From Candidatus Helarchaeota archaeon (GTDB taxonomy: Archaea > Asgardarchaeota > Lokiarchaeia > Helarchaeales > HEL-GB-A): a stretch of 31,230 bases of DNA. The notes under the pieces are model-generated. The model was not told where the DNA came from, made no database searches, and saw only the letters and a list, made by a program, of their open reading frames with translations. Positions 1 through 9,564 of this stretch are shown one piece after another (position 1 is the stretch's first letter; each line of letters opens with the position of its first letter). A program made the position numbers and the translations under genes. Where the stretch lies: assembly GCA_016840125.1 (NCBI GenBank), contig JAEOSY010000435.1:1-31230 (forward strand), written 5' to 3'.

Positions 1-340
1 AATTTTCGTATAAATCGCAGTATTTATATAACTCTATTTTTTGCCCCTCATTAATTGCGGGATTATCCGATAAAAACTCCCTAAATTTAAGACTAATCTT
101 AAACCCCCTATTCATATTTTTGTTTGTTAAATTATAATATCCCGCTACTATTCGCTGAAATAATGTTTTTATATCTTCTTCTGGATCCACTTCCCCCAAT
201 GATTTATCCGTCATATCAGACTGTACCGTCATTATCTCCTCAAGAATTATTTTCGACAAATCCCCGTTTAATAATTGCGCTAGGGTGAATGAGTAATAAT
301 GTTGGGGAAAACAGTTTTGAATAGTAGTTAGGAGCGATTC
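1..340 (-). CDS. Unrecognised protein, 3' end outside window, probable frameshift near 5' end
   Basis: An open frame runs on the minus strand from 340 off the left edge of the window. The best start inside it is the ATG at 232, with GAGGAG just upstream. However, residues encoded upstream of that ATG (340-233, containing FPQHYYSFTLAQLLNGDL) look like genuine protein. A second frame starts at GTG 375, behind a very strong Shine-Dalgarno tract at 381-395 (GGAGGGGAGGCGAGG). It reads MNLVRERLFIYKNRS and stops at 328, overlapping the first frame by 13 bases. Joining the two by a single-base shift gives one continuous N-terminus. I infer either a frameshifted gene, a sequencing error, or programmed slippage. 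I recognise no family. The visible part is hydrophilic and helix-rich, without membrane segments. Confidence 0.5.
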
Positions 341-375
341 TTATATATGAACAATCTTTCCCTTACGAGATTCAC

Positions 376-592
376 GTATACCTCGCCTCCCCTCCAATAA
401 TGTCTCCCACAATTCTTGAAACGCTGTGGGACCGAAGATCAGCGATAATTAGCGATCAACATCACCACAACACACTGATATATTTTTATAGAACATATTC
501 TAAATCAAATACGGTTGAGAATATTTTATCAACTGCTTCTATATCTAAAAATATTAATAGCCCAAAAAATCAACAAATGAATAGAAAAAGGA
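376..592. other. A+T-rich intergenic stretch
   Basis: No supportable gene is seen here. A short open frame on the plus strand (400-603) has low-complexity, N/S/K-rich composition and no ribosome binding site. A TATA-like run on the minus strand (479-490, TATAAAAATATA) could serve the leftward gene, but it lies about 100 bases before the GTG at 375, so the assignment is weak. Confidence 0.4.
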
Positions 593-1150
593 ATGGGAAA
601 TAGAATGAGTAAAGTAAAAGCCGTAGATGAAGAAGAACCAAAAAGAGACCAAGCAAGAACCCCTACAGAAGCCCCCTCGAATAAACAATGGCCCGAATGC
701 TGCGACCAATGCGTTTCTGATTGGAAAAACAAAGCAAATCTTCCGGATAGTAATGAATTATTAAATATCTTTCTAATAATTATTGGAGGAATAACCGTGA
801 TCTATGGGTTTTCTTATTATTTTCCGTCTCTCTTTACCTGGCTCCAAGATATCACCACCAACCCGGATTTCCAAACCTACTTCGTAGTACTTGGTTCTAT
901 TCATGTTATTATCGGATGTTTTTCAATTATAGCGGGGATCGGCATGTTTCAAGAACAGGAATGGGCATGGGGCATGGCGTTATTAATATTGACGTTCATT
1001 ATAATAAATGCGATTGTAACTCTGATTAATACGGTAGCGGGAGGTTCCTTCTCGCTAGATAACATAAGTTTTTGGATTCAACTTATATCAATACCGTTTG
1101 CGGCGTTAGGAATTCCATGGCTTCTCGCGACCAAAGAGCGGTACTTTTAA
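593..1150 (+). CDS. Four-TM membrane protein with charged, Cys-containing N-terminal tail
   Basis: This is a 185-residue protein. The first 50 residues are hydrophilic and include a Cys cluster (C36, C37, C40). Four hydrophobic segments follow at about 56-80, 96-118, 124-148 and 157-178. The segment pattern, with a short QEQEW loop between TM2 and TM3, recalls small polytopic families such as DUF2127, but I cannot make a firm assignment. The start is uncertain: ATG 593 follows AAAAAGG, while ATG 605 gives a protein four residues shorter. It precedes the giant surface protein by 88 bases, so co-expression is possible but unproven. The Cys cluster might bind metal or form disulfides; that is inference. 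Confidence 0.75.
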   Translation: MGNRMSKVKAVDEEEPKRDQARTPTEAPSNKQWPECCDQCVSDWKNKANLPDSNELLNIFLIIIGGITVIYGFSYYFPSLFTWLQDITTNPDFQTYFVVLGSIHVIIGCFSIIAGIGMFQEQEWAWGMALLILTFIIINAIVTLINTVAGGSFSLDNISFWIQLISIPFAALGIPWLLATKERYF

Positions 1151-1238
1151 AATGCGACTGAATAGAAGCATGAGTAATGGGTTCTTCATTATTCTTTAAA
1201 AGAAAGATTCATTAGAATATAAAAATGAGTGGAAAAAT

Positions 1239-4200
1239 ATGAAAGGTAAAGTCAGATTCCTCCTACTTTTTTTAATACTGTTCGGTTCTAGTTTCTTGAT
1301 CATGACTCAACTCACTGCTATGGAGCGAGATACGCCGCCTCTTACGCCTATCGATGATATTCCATCCGAGAATCCTCTAACAACCTCTAATGGCGCGCTA
1401 ATTTCGACGCCAGCTAATTATAATTATTCTGGCGCAGGCCCTTCCTACCCCGTTCTAGAAACGTTCAATGAGACCGCGAAATTGGCTGCTACCCAAAGCG
1501 GTCTGAGTTATGGGACGAATGTGAGTGTCGACTTGTCTCCAGGCTTTCCCTCCCAGAACGCAAGCAGAGTATTTGGGACAGTGACCTCCTTGGTCGAGGA
1601 TCAGCCTGGGGCGTTCGACAACGATTTTGAATCTGGCGGATGGGAAAATTGGTCGGCTTATGAGTATGACGCAGGGTCCGATGGCGACTATATGAATGAA
1701 TCCCATTTTTCCTTCTTTAATTCAATCCAGATCTCAATGGATGGGGAGGAGATTCCTCAGACCACATCCTTAGATGGATTTGATTCGGATATGGATGCTG
1801 GGGGGTATGATTGGACTTACACAGAGGAATATGCCTCAGATGTCGGTGATAGTGGTACAGGGGGTCGGAGCTATGGCTATCGCTCGTACGGTGGCGCGTC
1901 TACCTACCTTTTTTATCTCCAGGAGCAAGGATATGCAACCCTGGGGGACCATGATATCTGGTGTAGTTATGGGACGATTGAACATGCTGATTATGACCTC
2001 CATACATTCTATTTAACATCGCCTTCATTCCAACATGGTATCCAAACAGGAGCTGAAGCTGGAAAGGAGATTACCTCTGCAAAATTAAATGTGCGATGGA
2101 ACGTCCACAGCACTGACTATGACGATCCAAGTAATTCTGGGTATTTAGATGTGAAGTTGAGTACGAATGGGGGGGCGAGCTATAGTACCCATCGTCTCTG
2201 GACAAGAACTGGCAATAATCCAGGTGGATGGGTTCTCTCAGAATGGGATATACGCTCGATAATCCAAGCAACTAGTTTTGATTCCAATCTCAAGATTCAA
2301 TTGAAATTCTTTGTCTATCTCGCTTCGAGCAATTCAGGAGACCCTGAATATCTAATGTGTGATATCGACTACGTGACTCTAGAAATCGGGTATAATGAGT
2401 CGCGCCAGTTTTCCGCTGGAAGTGCCGCGGGTTTACAGAGCGACCCTTTGAGTTATTCGAAAGATACACAAGTAGCCAGTTTCAACTTCAAATATCTTAT
2501 ACCTTCAATATGGGATGATAGTGGACCGAACTTGTATGCGTGTAAACACGCGGAAATAGCGCTTTGGATGTCCAACACCAGCGCCGGCAGTGCGGCGTGG
2601 GTCTGGTCTCAATCCCTAGACGATGAATATATTTTTATCATAGACAGTCAATGGCATTCAATTGAGTTTTTTGATCCAATCAGCCTCACAGGCTGGTTAG
2701 GTCAAGATGGAGAGGTGGCTCAGTTTTATTTCCGCCTAGCTGTCCGTTGGACGGACAACTGGGGTCCACTGACCAATGGAGCACTCTCAGTTTTTTTTGA
2801 TGATATTCAGTTTGACTTCACCGCAAATATTTTGCCTGAGGAGGCCCAATTATACATATCTGATGCGACCTACGGTGGACCTGATATTCCGGTTTATAAC
2901 TCGGGTTATGGCAGTGGTTACTTCGATTCTCAGGCAAACCATACCTGGACAGGTACATATCAGGGAGGCGCAACCCCTGATCTGCAGTGGGTAATAAAAA
3001 ATCCTGCCTATCAAAGCAGTTCTATCAGCATAACGCACGGCGATATTTTAATGGAGGAGTCATATCTAACCACTACAACGTCCTCATTTTCATGTGAAGC
3101 TAATGCCACAAATACGTGGTATCTGGATTGGACTTCCGCACAGAAACAAGATGATACAAGGACTTCATCAGAGCAAATGGAAATAACCGGCGTTCCGAGT
3201 AATTGGGGCGATGAATTCGTTAGTATTTCTCCTTCGGATAATGGTGAAACCGCCTACAAGGCAGGAGCAGGTATTCTTAGGATCAATAATTCGCATTCAA
3301 ACTCACTATATACATTAGCCGTATCTTCTCCAAATAAGCTGTACGAGCAAATTGCTAATATTAAAAGCCAAGAAAATTCAACAGGGAGTTTTATCGACTG
3401 GTCAATAGTCTATCCAACAAACTTTACGCGAATACGGGTGAGATCCTCCGATGATAATGGGTACCTAAATATGACTCTTTGGAATGCAGCACGAAATGGT
3501 ACAGAGCTCGTTTTAAATTCAAGTATTGTATCTCAAAAGGATTTAAATGTTGGGACTAGCGAGAATTACTCCACCCCGTTGCAGATTCCTGTAGATGCAG
3601 TACCAGGGCAGTGGTATTATGTACTTCAGTGGAATAATTCACTGACAGCGGGACAGATAACAGAGGTTGGGTATGTTATAATTCCTCTAGAGGTGAGAAG
3701 AAGAACAGTCACTACAGGGGTCTTTTTTGGCAAGAAAATCGCGGGTCAGGTGGGGTACGGTAATAACTCACTTAATGCGGTCAATAGAACCTTGGATTTG
3801 GATCCACTCTCAATTAATATTACTTGGACAGATATCCACCTGGGAGCTGGTGTTGATTATTATGATAGAGCATACATCAATATCACTGGCGATTACGGTC
3901 CGCCAGATCCCAGCCCCTATGATGATCGCGCCCCTTATACCATTGTACAAAAAAACCTAACTCGAGATGGAAATACATTCTATTATGAAATTTCTCAGAC
4001 GGATTACGAAACCTGGTGTTATACAGGCCTTCATAATTTTACCATTGTGCTTGAAAGCAAATCTACTGAGTTTAATGGCTCGATATCTAATCCCTTTCAG
4101 ATATCAGGAAGCTTTTTCGTGATCACCAACATTAATATGACGCTAGATCCTTTGGCTTCACTGACCGATCCGCCTTCCTTTTTCTTACAGGGAGCCTTAC

Positions 4201-6611
4201 TCGAATTCAAGATCAATTTATATGATGTTTCCCACAACATTCCAGTGGATAATAATTCCCCCTATTTAAATTCTCTACCAAATCCTTGGGTGGGTGCAGT
4301 TAATGTTATTTGGGAACTCATCTTCCCTCAACAATATGCCAACTTCAGTAAAGGGGGTGGACCCGGAACGAATGGAACTCTCTCACCAACTGCAACGCAA
4401 GGTAGTTATAATACCTTTCTTAACTTGCATCCTCAATGTGATCCCGTCAGCAACTTAAGCTCCTTTCCTAGTGACTATTATTACTTCAATATTTGTGCAA
4501 CTATCTTGGATAATACGGATTTAAATTGGGAAGCAGAGATAGTCTATTCTAAAAATAATACACTTTCGCCCGATCAGGAACCCTATAGGATGCCCGATTG
4601 GGGGCGCATCGAGGTAGGTCCAGGCCCTAGTCTAACAATCGATTATCCTTCCCTAAATTATGTATTATCTGATCCTTCCGTGATAATTAATGGTACTGCC
4701 TACGGAGGTGGTCAGCTTATTGATACGGTCCAAATTAATGATAGTCGCTTTAACTTAATTCAAGATCCACAAGGAAACGCAACTGCTTATTACGAATTTC
4801 GAAATACAAGTGCCCTTACAGATGGACCCATACAGATTAAATTAACAATAAATACCACGGGGGCCTTGACAAATGAATTGGATTGGTGGTTTTATTTCGA
4901 TACATCCGCCCCAACAATAACTATTCTAAATCCCGCAGCTGATGGAGTATATATTTCAAATTCAATTATTAATATTAGTGGTTATATTAGTGATAATGGC
5001 TCAAATATTGTTGATGTAGCGATTAATGATTCACGGTTTGGGATTTTTAAAGATCCCTCATTGAATCTTGCAGGTATATTCGAATTCCGTAATATTACCA
5101 ATATACCCGATGGCTACATTGCAATTACGGTTAATGCAACAGATTCAGCTGGGTTTTATATCTCCGCCACCAGACAATTCACTATAGATAATACGGCACC
5201 TTCGATTAATTTGGATACTCCCCAAAATATGACTCTAATTAATAAACCAGAATTTATCAATTTGACTATTTCTGATGATAATCTAGTACCTTCTTCCGTA
5301 GAATGGAAGGCAAATGTTACTCAAACCACATGGACGAACACATTCAATGGCTCATATGAAATTCCTATGGGATCTTTCGCTAGCGACCAGACTGTCCAAT
5401 TCTGGGTGAGAGCCAATGACTCTGCGGGTAACTTTGATATGATTAATATTATTCTATCATTCGACGATAGTCCACCTTTAATTATTTTGAATAATCTATT
5501 CAATAGAACAGCCGCTCAAAAACCAACATTTCTTAATTTGACCATTTATGATCCCGCTTTAAATCAATCCAGCTTGGAATGGATGGCAAATATCACTCAA
5601 ACAACTTGGATCGACAGCTTCATCGGATTTTATTACATAGATTTAGCAAGTTTTTCGAGCAATCAACCAGTGCAATTCTGGGTACGAGCAAATGACAGTG
5701 TAGGCAATTTTGCTTTGAATACTTTTATTTTAATATTTGACGACATTCTTCCTTCAATTATTTTACATACCCCACAAAATAACTCAATTATACAGAAGCC
5801 GTCATTCATTGATCTAACCATTAGCGATACGAATTTGGACATCAATACTACAAAATGGAGGAACAATGTCTCACAAACGGATTGGACCAATTTTTCTTTA
5901 GGTTACTATGACATTGATCTAGTGAATTTTACCGGCAACCAAGCAGTACAATATTGGGTTAGCGCCAATGACACAGCAGGCAATTCGAATTTAATCACAT
6001 TTACTCTCACCTATGATGATACCCCTCCTCCTCAGCCAGTAAAAGAAGATTATACTTATATAGAAGGCAATCTAACTCTCAGATGGAATGGATCCCCAGA
6101 TACAGTATATTATCAAGTGTGGCGGAATGGCATCCACCTTGGAAACACAACTAACAACTATTTCTTTGATTTATCATATTTATCTCCAGGAGACTATGAA
6201 TATGAGATTATTCCCTTTGATGAAGCTAATAATATGGGGGTAACACTTACCATTGAAATTAGAATCCAACCGGATTTAAATGATATTTTTCTACTTCTTG
6301 TTATAGCCGTAATGGCAGCAACTCTTGCCATCGCTGCTACAAGCACGTATTATTCCCGTAAAAGGAAAAAAGCAGCTGCCCTACCGCCTAAAATGAAGTT
6401 GATTGGAAAGAAGAAAGATTTTTTCTCAGCAGTTGATCTCAATAGAGCGTCAGAATTGGGAGAAGGCGCAAGTAAACAAGATATCAAGCAATTAATTCAT
6501 AAATTGCTAGGTGAAAAGAAAATTCAGGGAGTTTTTAAAGGAGACTTCTTTATAATCCAGTCAAATGTGGATGATTTCATTAAATACCTTCAAATGAAGC
6601 ACCCGAAATAA
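1239..6611 (+). CDS. Giant cell-surface protein: signal peptide, beta-rich domains, Ig-like repeats, single TM, cytoplasmic winged-helix-like tail
   Basis: This protein has 1790 residues. An N-terminal signal peptide (about 1-27: positively charged start, then a leucine/phenylalanine-rich core) exports it. The ectodomain is very rich in N-X-S/T sequons, as expected for an N-glycosylated archaeal surface protein. The first 1100 residues hold several beta-rich, Trp/Tyr-rich domains without Cys clusters. Residues about 1128-1320 hold two related Ig-like units, each with an IN-DSRF motif. Residues about 1321-1595 hold three tandem Ig-like units of about 90-95 residues sharing the motifs QTTW and VQFWVRANDS. 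A fibronectin-like unit follows, then one TM (about 1682-1703) and a basic stop-transfer sequence (SRKRKK). The 87-residue cytoplasmic tail looks like a winged helix (LNRASELGEG, then an amphipathic helix, then GVFKGDFFII). Likely roles are adhesion, S-layer association or sensing. No catalytic motif is visible. Confidence 0.85.
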   Translation: MKGKVRFLLLFLILFGSSFLIMTQLTAMERDTPPLTPIDDIPSENPLTTSNGALISTPANYNYSGAGPSYPVLETFNETAKLAATQSGLSYGTNVSVDLSPGFPSQNASRVFGTVTSLVEDQPGAFDNDFESGGWENWSAYEYDAGSDGDYMNESHFSFFNSIQISMDGEEIPQTTSLDGFDSDMDAGGYDWTYTEEYASDVGDSGTGGRSYGYRSYGGASTYLFYLQEQGYATLGDHDIWCSYGTIEHADYDLHTFYLTSPSFQHGIQTGAEAGKEITSAKLNVRWNVHSTDYDDPSNSGYLDVKLSTNGGASYSTHRLWTRTGNNPGGWVLSEWDIRSIIQATSFDSNLKIQLKFFVYLASSNSGDPEYLMCDIDYVTLEIGYNESRQFSAGSAAGLQSDPLSYSKDTQVASFNFKYLIPSIWDDSGPNLYACKHAEIALWMSNTSAGSAAWVWSQSLDDEYIFIIDSQWHSIEFFDPISLTGWLGQDGEVAQFYFRLAVRWTDNWGPLTNGALSVFFDDIQFDFTANILPEEAQLYISDATYGGPDIPVYNSGYGSGYFDSQANHTWTGTYQGGATPDLQWVIKNPAYQSSSISITHGDILMEESYLTTTTSSFSCEANATNTWYLDWTSAQKQDDTRTSSEQMEITGVPSNWGDEFVSISPSDNGETAYKAGAGILRINNSHSNSLYTLAVSSPNKLYEQIANIKSQENSTGSFIDWSIVYPTNFTRIRVRSSDDNGYLNMTLWNAARNGTELVLNSSIVSQKDLNVGTSENYSTPLQIPVDAVPGQWYYVLQWNNSLTAGQITEVGYVIIPLEVRRRTVTTGVFFGKKIAGQVGYGNNSLNAVNRTLDLDPLSINITWTDIHLGAGVDYYDRAYINITGDYGPPDPSPYDDRAPYTIVQKNLTRDGNTFYYEISQTDYETWCYTGLHNFTIVLESKSTEFNGSISNPFQISGSFFVITNINMTLDPLASLTDPPSFFLQGALLEFKINLYDVSHNIPVDNNSPYLNSLPNPWVGAVNVIWELIFPQQYANFSKGGGPGTNGTLSPTATQGSYNTFLNLHPQCDPVSNLSSFPSDYYYFNICATILDNTDLNWEAEIVYSKNNTLSPDQEPYRMPDWGRIEVGPGPSLTIDYPSLNYVLSDPSVIINGTAYGGGQLIDTVQINDSRFNLIQDPQGNATAYYEFRNTSALTDGPIQIKLTINTTGALTNELDWWFYFDTSAPTITILNPAADGVYISNSIINISGYISDNGSNIVDVAINDSRFGIFKDPSLNLAGIFEFRNITNIPDGYIAITVNATDSAGFYISATRQFTIDNTAPSINLDTPQNMTLINKPEFINLTISDDNLVPSSVEWKANVTQTTWTNTFNGSYEIPMGSFASDQTVQFWVRANDSAGNFDMINIILSFDDSPPLIILNNLFNRTAAQKPTFLNLTIYDPALNQSSLEWMANITQTTWIDSFIGFYYIDLASFSSNQPVQFWVRANDSVGNFALNTFILIFDDILPSIILHTPQNNSIIQKPSFIDLTISDTNLDINTTKWRNNVSQTDWTNFSLGYYDIDLVNFTGNQAVQYWVSANDTAGNSNLITFTLTYDDTPPPQPVKEDYTYIEGNLTLRWNGSPDTVYYQVWRNGIHLGNTTNNYFFDLSYLSPGDYEYEIIPFDEANNMGVTLTIEIRIQPDLNDIFLLLVIAVMAATLAIAATSTYYSRKRKKAAALPPKMKLIGKKKDFFSAVDLNRASELGEGASKQDIKQLIHKLLGEKKIQGVFKGDFFIIQSNVDDFIKYLQMKHPK
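5201..6022 (+). repeat. Three tandem Ig-like coding repeats
   Basis: Three consecutive units of about 275-285 bp lie within the surface protein (about 5201-5475, 5476-5755 and 5756-6022). Each encodes a proline-containing start (P-S/P-x-I-x-L), a KP-x-F-(I/L)-(N/D)-L-T-I strand, a Q-T-x-W motif, then Q-(F/Y)-W-V-x-A-N-D-(S/T)-(A/V)-G-N and a closing D-D. The units are diverged in DNA sequence, so the duplication is old. Confidence 0.8.
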
Positions 6612-6645
6612 TAAAACTCCCAAGTACGCCTAAAAAACCAATTCC

Positions 6646-6657
6646 TCTTTTTTTTAT
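6646..6657 (+). terminator. T-tract terminator after the surface-protein gene
   Basis: A run of eight T (6648-6655) within a C/T-rich stretch lies 37 bases after the stop codon. Oligo-T tracts are sufficient for archaeal intrinsic termination. No hairpin is visible. Confidence 0.5.
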
Positions 6658-6737
6658 CAAATCTATTCCATTCCTTTTGTTATGTATAGAGTTTCCTCTA
6701 CTGAACTTTTTTAAACGAATTCTCTATCCCAAGAGAT

Positions 6738-7352
6738 ATGAGCTTCAAGGACGCGCTGAAGAAATTCAGAGACTGGCCGTTAAGTGCCCAGATGATCACC
6801 ATCATCATTCCAATCTTTACAATTCTAGTCTGGATTTCCATCCTATATTACCCCGATTTGTCCTTTATTAATAACCATATGAGTGCCTTAGGTGGCGAAG
6901 GGAATAATCCGCAAGGATATATGTATTTTGTGGTGGCTTGTATCATCACTGGTGCCTTACTCGTCCCTTACTTTATTGGATTGTTCCGTTGGCGAACGAA
7001 ATCTACATTGTTTAATATTAGTTTATATATTGTCATCGGATTTGGGTTTATTGCTAGTTTTGGGATTATCATGCAAGCCATCTATCGCATCGATTTCTAT
7101 ACACCGCATATGATCTACAGTGGTGTTCATTGGCTCGCAGATATGTTTCTCCTAATGGTAGCCCCGTTTGCCATGTTATTTCACAAACAATATTATAAAC
7201 CAATTTCGATCGTTGGAGTTATCGCCACTATTTTCAATATTTATTATATGGTAACCTTGGCGCAGGATGCCTGGGTGGAGTGGATTACTGCTATTTCAAC
7301 CTTACTCTTCGCCGTTTTAGTCGGGGCGAACATGGTACTCAAAAAGATGTAA
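6738..7352 (+). CDS. DUF998-like integral membrane protein
   Basis: This 204-residue protein has about six hydrophobic segments: roughly 19-38, 62-83, 94-115, 124-146, 157-175 and 180-200. The loop after TM1 reads NHMSALGG, followed by GNNPQGYMYF and then a G-rich TM2. This resembles the N-x-x-S-x-L-G ... N motif typical of DUF998 proteins, whose function is unknown. The start ATG lies about 25 bases after a TTTTTTAAA box (6708-6715), consistent with a leaderless or very short leader transcript, and AAGAGAT precedes it. It is probably transcribed separately from the surface-protein gene, since the T-tract lies between them. The DUF998 assignment rests on motif recall. Confidence 0.65.
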   Translation: MSFKDALKKFRDWPLSAQMITIIIPIFTILVWISILYYPDLSFINNHMSALGGEGNNPQGYMYFVVACIITGALLVPYFIGLFRWRTKSTLFNISLYIVIGFGFIASFGIIMQAIYRIDFYTPHMIYSGVHWLADMFLLMVAPFAMLFHKQYYKPISIVGVIATIFNIYYMVTLAQDAWVEWITAISTLLFAVLVGANMVLKKM

Positions 7353-7450
7353 TATGGTAAAATTATACTACTTTTTTAACCGTAATTCCAAAAATACGAG
7401 TAAGGATGAAAGATAGTTAGATTTATTATTCATCAGTAAATAGTTAGGAT

Positions 7451-8290
7451 ATGACCGAACAGAAATGGATCCTTATAACGGGGGCAAGTACGGGCATCGG
7501 ACGAGCAACTGCAGAATATTTAGCGGCAAACGGATTTTTTGTATATGCTGGCGCACGAAAAGAGAAGGATTTACAAGATCTCGGAAAGATTGAGAATATA
7601 ATTTCGGTTAAACTTGATGTAACGAAACTTGAAGATGTAAATTCCGTCGTTGAAATGATTAAAGACCGTGGGACGGGATTGTTTGCTCTTTTCAATAATG
7701 CCGGAATTGTACGCGCTGGTCCACTGATGGACATATCTGAAGAAGATCTCTATGACCAACTTGAAGTTAATCTAATAGGGATTCATCGAGTTACTAAAGC
7801 GGTCTTTCCCTTTATTCTCCAATCAAAAGGGAGAATTGTTATGAATAGCAGTGATTCTGGTTTTTTTGCAGCACCATTCTTTGGACCGTATAATGCCAGC
7901 AAATTTGCCCTGGAAGGGTACACCGACACGCTTCGGAGAGAATTATTGTTGTATGATGTGAAGGTCATCCTGATCGAACCGGGCTTTATCAAGACTGATA
8001 TCTTTCGGAAGGGTGAGGGATTACTCGATAAGTTTGATGACTCGATGTTCATCGAAGAAGCGCGTGCTATTGGGGAGTATGTGATTGAGAAAGGGACGGA
8101 GAAAGGATTACCGGCTGTCAAAGTTGCTAAAGTTGTGTATAAGGCTCTAACGAAAAAGAAACCCAAATTGCGGTATACCGTGACCGCTGACAAGCTCCAA
8201 AATTTCATGGTTAAACATTTTCCCGCTGGGTGGATTGATGGTTCAATTAAGAAAGAGTTAAAGAATCTTAAATCATCTCCGAAAAATTAA
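7451..8290 (+). CDS. Short-chain dehydrogenase/reductase (classical SDR)
   Basis: This 279-residue protein shows the full classical SDR set. The nucleotide-binding motif TGASTGIG (residues 10-17) is followed by the structural NNAG (82-85) and the catalytic triad S134, Y147 and K151 in the usual Y-x-x-x-K spacing (GPYNASKFALEGY). The E-P-G-F-I-x-T motif after the active site is also typical. It should be a soluble NAD(P)-dependent oxidoreductase acting on an alcohol or carbonyl substrate. The sequence does not say which, although the P-G-F-I-K-T-D segment and long C-terminus resemble retinol/steroid- or lipid-type SDRs. It starts at ATG behind TTAGGAT. The next gene follows after 63 bases. Confidence 0.92.
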   Translation: MTEQKWILITGASTGIGRATAEYLAANGFFVYAGARKEKDLQDLGKIENIISVKLDVTKLEDVNSVVEMIKDRGTGLFALFNNAGIVRAGPLMDISEEDLYDQLEVNLIGIHRVTKAVFPFILQSKGRIVMNSSDSGFFAAPFFGPYNASKFALEGYTDTLRRELLLYDVKVILIEPGFIKTDIFRKGEGLLDKFDDSMFIEEARAIGEYVIEKGTEKGLPAVKVAKVVYKALTKKKPKLRYTVTADKLQNFMVKHFPAGWIDGSIKKELKNLKSSPKN

Positions 8291-8353
8291 ATTAAGCTGG
8301 ATTTAGTTATAAGGTAATTCAAAATCCATTCAACCTTGGGTGGTTTGAGATTC

Positions 8354-9517
8354 ATGAGTGGTAACACCTACGCGGAAATTCCGGAGCATGTCAAGACCAA
8401 GCCATATTTTCCACTTGGGCGACATCTCTGGCGAATGTACAAGCAGGTCGGTTGGCAATATTACAATAAAGCGATTAGCGCATTTCCGAACCAATTGTAT
8501 CCCGCTCTAAAACGGAGATTAGATGAGACCATTTTCACAGCACAAGCTGTTAATGAAGGAAAAATTGAGGATTTAAATAAAACGTGTGCATACATGCTTT
8601 TCCCACCCGTAGGTGCCTTAAGGGCTGATTTACAACAAGGTACCATGAAATTACTCTATGGTGACTCATGTGATACGACCTTTGTGGTCATTAATGATTA
8701 TACTCAAGAGACCTACTTCCTTTTAAACGCTCATTCGGAAGATGGCATCCCCGTGGACTGGTGGTATGCTGGTCCAGAGGAAGATCTGCTAGACCGCCGC
8801 CATATAAAATTAGGGTATAAAATCAGAGAACTTCCCCAGAAAGTACATTCTTTAACGAGGATGGGATCACTCTTAATGGATATTTTAAAAGATGTCCGAA
8901 ATGAACGTGCCCCCGAATATGCGAACTCTACCTATCAAATAGGCATGGTTTTCGGCTCGGGAGTGGCCAACATTGTTTCGGAAGCATCTAACTGGGAAGC
9001 TTGGGGGCAGGTCTGGGATGGAATCGCTGCAAAACGTGAGTATGGCTTACCTGACTATTGGTATTGTTATATTCCGTGGCCTCCGCTGATCCAAACCTTA
9101 ATTGGATTAGGAAGATCCAGTTTTATTCGACGCCTTTGTGCACTATGCACTGATAGCCATATGGCAATTCAACCTATGGAAAAATTTACTTTGGAATGGG
9201 TGAAAGAAACCTTCCCTGAAGTCTACGATGCACTGGTCATGCAACAGTGGAATGATATCGGGGTACCAACCCCTGCAATGAGTGCTAAATGTAAACCTCC
9301 TGATTTAAAACGGCATCGAACATATCGGAAAGAAATATTTGATTTTAATTACCCCGATGGCACCCGTATCTTTGCAGATGATTTGGGATTAACCCCCGAA
9401 GAGCTGATGGCAGGGGCCTATCTTGATATCACCATAAAAACACCCCCAAATACCAAAATCACCCCTGATATGCTCATTTCGAAAGGGTGGGGGCGCGAAA
9501 CGAAAATTCTTAAATGA
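8354..9517 (+). CDS. Unrecognised soluble protein, 387 residues
   Basis: I do not recognise the family. The open frame extends upstream to a TTG at 8336, but ATG 8354 is the better start because GGTGG lies about 11 bases before it. The product is soluble, rich in Trp and Tyr, and has no signal peptide or membrane segments. Notable features are a Cys pair in a C-A-L-C context near residue 266, acidic/aromatic blocks such as DWWYAG, and a C-terminal segment F-N-Y-P-D-G-T-R-I. No nucleotide-binding or metal-hydrolase motif is apparent. It lies between the SDR and the cyclophilin on the same strand (47-base gap to the latter) and may share a transcript with the SDR. It stops at TGA, which serves as a normal stop here. 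Confidence 0.75.
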   Translation: MSGNTYAEIPEHVKTKPYFPLGRHLWRMYKQVGWQYYNKAISAFPNQLYPALKRRLDETIFTAQAVNEGKIEDLNKTCAYMLFPPVGALRADLQQGTMKLLYGDSCDTTFVVINDYTQETYFLLNAHSEDGIPVDWWYAGPEEDLLDRRHIKLGYKIRELPQKVHSLTRMGSLLMDILKDVRNERAPEYANSTYQIGMVFGSGVANIVSEASNWEAWGQVWDGIAAKREYGLPDYWYCYIPWPPLIQTLIGLGRSSFIRRLCALCTDSHMAIQPMEKFTLEWVKETFPEVYDALVMQQWNDIGVPTPAMSAKCKPPDLKRHRTYRKEIFDFNYPDGTRIFADDLGLTPEELMAGAYLDITIKTPPNTKITPDMLISKGWGRETKILK

Positions 9518-9564
9518 CTTCTCTATAGTGTTTTTACTGAATGTATAAATAAGGAGTTGAATTT

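Noticed and set aside
400..603. Plus-strand open frame of 67 residues before the four-TM gene
   Set aside because: Low-complexity composition, no ribosome binding site, and overlap with the likely 5' region of the leftward gene.
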